From Thermoplasmata archaeon (GTDB taxonomy: Archaea; Thermoplasmatota; Thermoplasmata; Thermoplasmatales; Thermoplasmataceae): DNA of 11,150 bases. The stretch spans positions 1 through 11,150 of the forward strand of contig JAJZXP010000175.1 of assembly GCA_021806345.1 (NCBI GenBank), given 5' to 3'. The notes beneath the pieces are model-generated. The model saw only the letters and a program-made list of their open reading frames with translations. It did no database searches and was not told where the DNA came from. Shown here in pieces: positions 6,998 to 11,150 of the stretch. How positions within the stretch are numbered: position 1 is the stretch's first letter; each line of letters starts with the position of its first letter. A program made the translations under genes and the position numbers.

Positions 6998-8473
6998 TTA
7001 CCACCTCGAAATTACAACTTTCCTTTCCGTAAAAAAGAAAATGTGATCATCTCCACCCTGTGCGTGTAGATCCCCTCTGAACGAGCCTTTATAGCCGGCG
7101 AATGGATAAAATGAGATGGGTGCTGCTACACCCACATTGATGCCGAAATTCCCTGCTTCAACTTCGTTAACAAATCTTCTCGCAAAACTTCCCGAGGATG
7201 TAAAGATGGTGGAAGCATTACCATATTTGCTTCTGTTTATTAGATCAATTGCATCGTCAAAATTTTCCGCCTCCAATACAGATGCAACGGGACCAAAAAT
7301 TTCATCAGTAACTATTGACATTTCAGAATTGGCATTATCAAACACAACAGGCCCTACAAAGAAACCATTTCTAAAGGTCTCTGGGTACTCCTTACTTCTG
7401 TCTAAAAGTACTTTAGCTCCTTCATCTTTTCCATTTTCCACATAAGAAAGTACCCTTTCCTGATTCTCTCTTCTAATTAGTGGGCCGATGTCAGTATCCT
7501 CATCAAGACCATAGCCAATTTTAAGTTTTTTCGCTGAATTCACGAAAGATTTTACAACAGAATCGTGATTCTCCGGCAGTGTCACAATAACTGAGCCAGC
7601 TAAGCATCGCTCCCCGGCATTTCCAAAGAAAGAACGGATCATGCTGCCTACTGCATCACTTACGTTAGCGTCTGGCATTACCAGCTCGTAGTTCTTTGCT
7701 GACATACCAGCCTGAACTCGTTTTCCATTCCTGGTCCCCTCGTTATAGATATACGTTCCAGTAGGTGTCGACCCCACAAAGCTGATACCTCTAACCTTTG
7801 GATTAGAAATGAATTCGTTTACTGTCGGCTTAGCGCCGTTTATAACATTAACAACACCTGCCGGAAAACCAGCCTCCTTAAAGAGACCATATGTCATTTG
7901 CATTGATAGTGGAACCTTTTCAGAAGGTTTCACAACCACTGTATTTCCAAGCCCTATGGCGTAAGGAATAAACCAGAATGGTACCATCAGTGGAAAATTG
8001 AAAGGTGCAACAATCGCAAAGACACCCATCGGAACCCTGTATAGTGATTCATCTACGTCATGAGCAACATCAAGATTATTCTTGCCCATTATGTGATAGG
8101 TGGATGCACACGCAGATTCTATATTCTCTATTGCTCTGTCAACTTCTGCAAGAGCCTCTGAGTAGGTTTTTCCATGTTCGGTTGTTACCATTCTGGCAAG
8201 ATCTTCTCTCTTTTGCCTCATCAAATTCTCAAGCCTGAAAAGATATTTGATCCGCTCTGTTACCGGTACTTTTCGCCATTGTTCAAATGCTTCCTGAGCA
8301 CTGTCTATTGCATGCCTGACCTCTTCTGTTGTTGAATCTGGTACCTGAGCTATAACCTTACCAAAGGCTGGGTTGTAGACATCAAAGTAAATCGAGCTCT
8401 CTGATTCCTTGACTCCATTATCTACGAAGTTCTTAACTTTTCCATAGATCTCTTCTTCCTTAGCTATACTCAT
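6998..8473 (-). CDS. mmsA: CoA-acylating (methyl)malonate-semialdehyde dehydrogenase-like ALDH
   Basis: Predicted to oxidise and decarboxylate malonate or methylmalonate semialdehyde with NAD+ and CoA to acetyl- or propionyl-CoA, the last step of beta-alanine and 3-aminoisobutyrate breakdown. At 491 residues it matches the MMSDH/IolA family. The pattern FNFPLMVPFWFIPYAIGLGNTVVVKPSEK (158-186) is characteristic, with N159. The catalytic cysteine is C290 in GERCLA, preceded by R289. The general-base Glu of hydrolytic ALDHs (LELGGK) is replaced by GMSAKNYEL (256-264), the hallmark of the CoA-dependent MMSDH branch. R113 (EVDRAIENIE) fits the second CoA-related Arg known in IolA. The ATG overlaps the aminotransferase stop by 4 bp with an excellent SD, GGAGGTGG. 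Substrate choice between the two semialdehydes cannot be decided. Confidence 0.9.
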   Translation of the reverse strand: MSIAKEEEIYGKVKNFVDNGVKESESSIYFDVYNPAFGKVIAQVPDSTTEEVRHAIDSAQEAFEQWRKVPVTERIKYLFRLENLMRQKREDLARMVTTEHGKTYSEALAEVDRAIENIESACASTYHIMGKNNLDVAHDVDESLYRVPMGVFAIVAPFNFPLMVPFWFIPYAIGLGNTVVVKPSEKVPLSMQMTYGLFKEAGFPAGVVNVINGAKPTVNEFISNPKVRGISFVGSTPTGTYIYNEGTRNGKRVQAGMSAKNYELVMPDANVSDAVGSMIRSFFGNAGERCLAGSVIVTLPENHDSVVKSFVNSAKKLKIGYGLDEDTDIGPLIRRENQERVLSYVENGKDEGAKVLLDRSKEYPETFRNGFFVGPVVFDNANSEMSIVTDEIFGPVASVLEAENFDDAIDLINRSKYGNASTIFTSSGSFARRFVNEVEAGNFGINVGVAAPISFYPFAGYKGSFRGDLHAQGGDDHIFFFTERKVVISRW

Positions 8474-9819
8474 TTTTCCACCTCCTTATCAGCCAGTTCC
8501 AAGGACTTGTCAAGAACATCGAATCCTTTGTTCAAGTCCTTTTCATTGATTATCAGTGGGGGAGCAATAACAAAGTGTGAAATCCATGTGCTAATATAGA
8601 CACCATTCTCCATAGCTCTTTTTGCTACAGTGTCTACCATAAGCGGTTTCCCAGTAACTTTGTCCAGATAGCTGTTAAAGGGCTCTTTTGTATCCCTATT
8701 TTTAACAATTTCTACAGCACCAAAGAGCCCTATACCTCTCGTGTCACCGACGGAAATGTGTGTCTCTCTTAATTCATGAAGCCTCTTGAGGAATAATGGA
8801 CTAATCTTTTTCACGTGTTCAATTATGTCCCTTTCCCTGTATTCGTCTATTGCTGCAGAGGCAGCGGCCATTACCAAAGGATGTGCCTCATATGTGTGGC
8901 CATGGGCAAAGTAATTGTCCTCAAAATAGTCGGAAATTTCATCATTTACCGCTGTCAGTGATAAGGGGGCATAGGCACCTGTTAATCCCTTAGCAGCACA
9001 CAATATGTCAGGTTCTACTCCTGAATGATTGACTGCGAACCATTCGCCTGTTCTTCCAAACCCTGTCATGACTTCATCATCGATCAATATCACATCATTG
9101 TCCTCTGTAATCTCACGTACTCTCGGGAGAAACTCTTTCGGTGGTACCACCACACCATTTGTCCCTGTAACTGGTTCCAGAACAAGGGCCGCAACATTGC
9201 CTTCCTTTTTGATGGCGTAATTTACATATTCAGCACATGCCACTCCACACTCAGGATATTCAAGACCAAATGGGCACCTATAACAATAAGGTGGAGGGAG
9301 ATGGTGAAATCCAGGGGCATCATGATACCCGTCTACCATTACTCTCCTAAAATCTCCTGTAAGCTGAAGACTTGCGAGCGTTGATCCATGATATGAATTA
9401 TAGAAGGAAAAGATCTTGGTCCTACCTTCCTTGATCTTTACCATCCTTGAGATCTTAACTGCAGCCTCGTTGGCTTCAGTCCCTGACGTTCCGTAAAAGA
9501 ATTTTTTTAGGTTTGGTGGAAGGACAGTGAGAAGTTTCTTAGTCACATCCTCTCTGACATCTGTGTTAAAGGATGGAGCAATAAATGGGAGCATTTCAGC
9601 CTGTTTTTTTATAGCTTCAATTATTTTCTTATTCCCATGCCCCAAATTTGAGCACATGAGCTGAGAAGAGAAGTCCACGTAACTATTCCCATTTGAATCC
9701 GTAAAGTAGCAGCCCTCTGCACTTGTAATTTTTAAAGGTGACCAAGCTCTTTGTTTCCGCCATGTTACAAAGGAATTCTTAACTGAAGTTCCAGCTTGTG
9801 TTTCAAGCTTATCAATCAT
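8470..9819 (-). CDS. Class III PLP aminotransferase (beta-alanine/omega-amino acid type)
   Basis: First gene of the operon. Predicted to move the amino group of beta-alanine or 3-aminoisobutyrate to a keto acid, giving the semialdehyde used by the next gene's product; cytosolic and PLP-dependent. The 449 residues show class III features: YGTSGTEANEAA (109-120), which binds the cofactor phosphate; SYHGSTLAS (142-150); the PLP-pyridine Asp D248 in LIDDEVMTGFGRTG; and the Schiff-base Lys K277 in CAAKGLTGAYAPL. A Cys-rich insert, C179-x2-C182 with C191-x3-C195 (YCYRCPFGLEYPECGVAC), could bind a metal or be structural. It is seen in a subset of this family. The ATG has no SD and a TATA element lies about 27 bp upstream, so the message is probably leaderless. 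GABA or taurine aminotransferase are alternatives from sequence alone. Confidence 0.9.
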   Translation of the reverse strand: MIDKLETQAGTSVKNSFVTWRKQRAWSPLKITSAEGCYFTDSNGNSYVDFSSQLMCSNLGHGNKKIIEAIKKQAEMLPFIAPSFNTDVREDVTKKLLTVLPPNLKKFFYGTSGTEANEAAVKISRMVKIKEGRTKIFSFYNSYHGSTLASLQLTGDFRRVMVDGYHDAPGFHHLPPPYCYRCPFGLEYPECGVACAEYVNYAIKKEGNVAALVLEPVTGTNGVVVPPKEFLPRVREITEDNDVILIDDEVMTGFGRTGEWFAVNHSGVEPDILCAAKGLTGAYAPLSLTAVNDEISDYFEDNYFAHGHTYEAHPLVMAAASAAIDEYRERDIIEHVKKISPLFLKRLHELRETHISVGDTRGIGLFGAVEIVKNRDTKEPFNSYLDKVTGKPLMVDTVAKRAMENGVYISTWISHFVIAPPLIINEKDLNKGFDVLDKSLELADKEVEK

Positions 9820-9993
9820 AGCTAAGTGAAAGGATACTATGTATATTAATATTTTGATATTTGGCTATATTGTATAGTATATCTTCTAATTACACGTATT
9901 TTGTTGAATGCCTGAATAGAAATTAGCCTAATTCTACCTTACAAGGTTCCACATAAATTATTTTCTATTAGCAAATAATAACGGAAGGTAAGG
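9820..9993. promoter_or_regulatory. Divergent promoter/operator region between operon and Lrp-type regulator
   Basis: This region controls both directions. For the operon, read on the minus strand, the TATA-like ATATTAATATA is the complement of 9842-9852, centred about 27 bp before the ATG and preceded by an A-rich BRE-like stretch; with no SD present, a leaderless start at the ATG is expected. For the regulator, TAAATTATTTT (9954-9964) would place initiation near 9984, leaving a short leader with the SD-like GAAGGTAAGG. Candidate regulator sites include the dyad CTATA-TTG-TATAG (9865-9877), the imperfect dyad at 9917-9936 (TAGAA...TTCTA, pairing further across a bulge), and the 7-bp arms ATACTAT/ATAGTAT at 9834-9840 and 9874-9880. 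AsnC/Lrp proteins bind this type of short AT-rich dyad, often in their own divergent promoter, so autoregulation and control of the operon are likely. Confidence 0.65.
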
Positions 9994-10464
9994 ATGAAAA
10001 ACACGTATGATTTGGACGAAACAGATAAGAATATTCTAAGGGTTATGTTGAATAAAAAGACTAACAGTCTTACCGAGATTGGCACCTTTGTTAATTTAAC
10101 AAAATCTGCGGTGGAAAAACGGGTAAAGAGGATGAAACAGGGTAACCTCATAAATGGTTTTATTCCACAACTTAACAGGGAGAAACTGCCAGATTATATA
10201 ACTGCATTTTCACTCATAAGAGCAAAGTATGGCCCGAAATACTCTGAAACAGTTGGAAAAGAGCTTTCAAAAATCCAAGGAGTCTGTGGGGTTTATTTTA
10301 TTCTCGGAGATAATGACTTCATTGTGATCTTAAAAGCAAAGGGCATAGAAGAATTGAATGAGATTGTCAACAACTTTTCTTCAATAGAAAACATAGAACG
10401 AAGTAATACTTTCATAAGTATGTCCACTCAGTTTGAAGACATATCGAGGTTCATACTTATATGA
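9994..10464 (+). CDS. AsnC/Lrp-family transcriptional regulator
   Basis: A 156-residue regulator of the usual family length. Residues 5-55 form the AsnC-type winged helix-turn-helix (LDETDKNILRVML, then SLTEIGTFVNLTKSAVEKRVKRM as the HTH). Residues about 67-145 form the RAM ligand-binding and oligomerisation domain, with GVYFILGDNDFIVIL (99-113) matching the conserved glycine-Asp turn of the family. The gene is transcribed away from the operon across a 174-bp region with dyads, the typical layout of a local regulator. It starts at ATG with the purine-rich GAAGGTAAGG just upstream. Likely effector, by inference: an amino acid or pathway intermediate such as beta-alanine or an N-carbamoyl amino acid. 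Whether it activates or represses cannot be told. Confidence 0.9.
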   Translation: MKNTYDLDETDKNILRVMLNKKTNSLTEIGTFVNLTKSAVEKRVKRMKQGNLINGFIPQLNREKLPDYITAFSLIRAKYGPKYSETVGKELSKIQGVCGVYFILGDNDFIVILKAKGIEELNEIVNNFSSIENIERSNTFISMSTQFEDISRFILI

Positions 10465-10509
10465 GGTTTTCCAGAAACCAGTCGGTTTTCAATGATTTAT
10501 CAGAATGAT

Positions 10510-10543
10510 TGTGAATTTTAGGCAGAATAGCCTAAAATTCACA
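10510..10543. repeat. Perfect 14-bp inverted repeat with 6-nt loop
   Basis: TGTGAATTTTAGGC (10510-10523) is the exact reverse complement of 10530-10543, around the loop AGAATA. It begins 46 bp after the regulator stop. It could act as a terminator or RNA-stabilising hairpin for the regulator transcript, or be the structured end of a lost mobile element (IS200/IS605 ends are hairpins). No long T run follows, so a classical terminator is not obvious. Perfect pairing over 14 bp is unlikely by chance. Confidence 0.85.
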
Positions 10544-10713
10544 CTGTTGTGGACGTCTGTATCTTCATTCTTGCTGTATTTCTTCCTTATTTCGACGGAT
10601 TACGTTACCTTGTGACGGAATATTGCCCCCTACAGTAATGTAATAAAAGGCGGTGAAATATGCCCTCACCTCAACTCTCCACACTGTCGTGATCATGACT
10701 TGGAATAAAAGGA

Positions 10714-10745
10714 GCATATCCTTAAAGAATAGTTAAGGATATTGC
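10714..10745. repeat. Second hairpin with AGAATAG loop
   Basis: ATATCCTTAA (10716-10725) pairs perfectly with 10733-10742 around the 7-nt loop AGAATAG. Two further GC pairs form outside a bulged T (GC at 10714-10715 with GC at 10744-10745). The stem is unrelated to that of the hairpin at 10510-10543, but the loop sequence is the same. Function unknown. Confidence 0.75.
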
Positions 10746-10882
10746 ACCAAGAATCTGATACTGGATATGCTGTTCAGGCACGTACAAATATTATCATTCC
10801 GTTAATAATGTTCAACAAATGTTTCTATATTCACGAAACTTAAGACAATGATTTGCTCCAGCAGAATTTGGAACACTTTTCT

Positions 10883-11150
10883 TCAATTCTCATCTAGTGT
10901 CACCTCAACTTCTTTCTTCTCGAATCTTTTCCTGAATGCCGGATCATCCAGGAACTTCCTCCTGATGATCCCTGGGGATAATCAATGGATGAATGCGGCC
11001 TGCATTCATTGTAATCGGAGAATGTGATCTGGATCCACTTCCTTCAGACAGTTTTCCAGGTTCACTCGAGTAATTCAACATGTTTGTACCTCCCGGTTTC
11101 CTTTTCTAACCATTTCTTCCTGAAATTCTCATTCAATATTGCGGATTCAA
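10883..11150 (-). pseudogene. Integrase-core (IS3/IS481-like) transposase remnant, frameshifted and cut by window edge
   Basis: On the minus strand three frames together spell the C-terminal end of an rve-type DDE transposase. From 11148 down, ESAILNENFRKKWLEKE fits the region of the third catalytic residue (E, then FR-K-L). This frame stops at the TGA near 11062. In another frame, 11016-10978 reads DYNECRPHSSIDY, the family hallmark YNE-RPHSSL-Y. From 10981 to the stop at 10883 a further frame gives LSPGIIRRKFLDDPAFRKRF and a Lys/Glu-rich tail. At least two frameshifts and an internal stop make it dead. The 5' part lies beyond the window. It marks the right flank of the catabolic block, about 420 bp past the regulator gene. 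Confidence 0.8.

Larger units (their letters stand above)
10465..10882. other. Gene-free stretch downstream of the regulator
   Basis: No open frame with recognisable protein features was found on either strand. The stretch contains two clear hairpins (listed separately). In one plus frame, starting near 10651, a short run reads GEICPHLNSPHCRDHD, vaguely like the Cys/His start of some transposases but broken by stops within 20 codons. It is probably decayed intergenic or mobile DNA between the regulator and the transposase remnant. Confidence 0.5.

Noticed and set aside
10651..10700. Possible zinc-finger start of a transposase (CPHLNSPHC)
   Set aside because: Only two usable ligand pairs, stops within 20 codons in the same frame, and no catalytic domain follows; too weak to call.

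Overview
The window looks archaeal, most likely from a Thermoplasmata (Thermoplasmatales-like) genome. The evidence is an archaeal-type tRNA-Thr without encoded CCA, AT-rich TATA elements about 26-28 bp upstream of genes that lack a Shine-Dalgarno (SD), strong GGAGGTG-type SDs on the internal genes of a long operon, an AsnC/Lrp-type regulator, and a small ribbon-helix-helix/zinc protein. The class assignment is an inference from overall flavour, not from a marker gene.

Layout. Bases 1-1140 are a chromosomal edge: tRNA-Thr(CGT), a small RHH/zinc-ligand protein on the minus strand, a gene-free stretch, and a decayed IS630-type transposase fragment. Bases 1187-9819 hold one minus-strand operon of eight tightly packed genes, most overlapping by 4 bp or separated by a base or two. 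In transcription order they are: class III aminotransferase, CoA-acylating (methyl)malonate-semialdehyde dehydrogenase-like ALDH, nitrilase-family N-carbamoyl amidohydrolase, NCS1 nucleobase/hydantoin-type permease, an SDR-fold protein, a maleate isomerase/arylmalonate decarboxylase (AMDase)-family protein, a small unknown protein, and dihydropyrimidinase. A 174-bp divergent control region (9820-9993) separates the operon from an AsnC/Lrp-type regulator gene (9994-10464, plus strand). The right end (10465-11150) has no intact gene. It carries two clear hairpins whose loops both read AGAATAG, and a frameshifted remnant of an integrase-fold (IS3/IS481-like) transposase that runs off the edge.

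How the genes fit together. Permease, dihydropyrimidinase, N-carbamoyl-beta-alanine amidohydrolase, beta-alanine-type aminotransferase and MMSDH-like ALDH form an uptake route plus the lower half of reductive pyrimidine catabolism. This would run dihydrouracil or dihydrothymine -> N-carbamoyl-beta-amino acid -> beta-alanine or 3-aminoisobutyrate -> (methyl)malonate semialdehyde -> acetyl- or propionyl-CoA. The dihydropyrimidine dehydrogenase that would start from uracil is not in the window. In its place are three proteins outside the textbook pathway. One is an SDR whose four catalytic positions all look replaced. One is an AMDase-family protein with Gly at the first cysteine position and Cys at the second. 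One is a 95-residue protein of unknown family with a very good SD. This is the most interesting part of the window: either a variant ring-opening pathway or a different cyclic ureide/imide substrate.

The catabolic block is bracketed by transposase remnants on both sides with a tRNA gene just beyond the left one, which fits a laterally acquired metabolic islet with its own regulator. Functions are assigned from motifs and family resemblance read by eye; no database search was possible.
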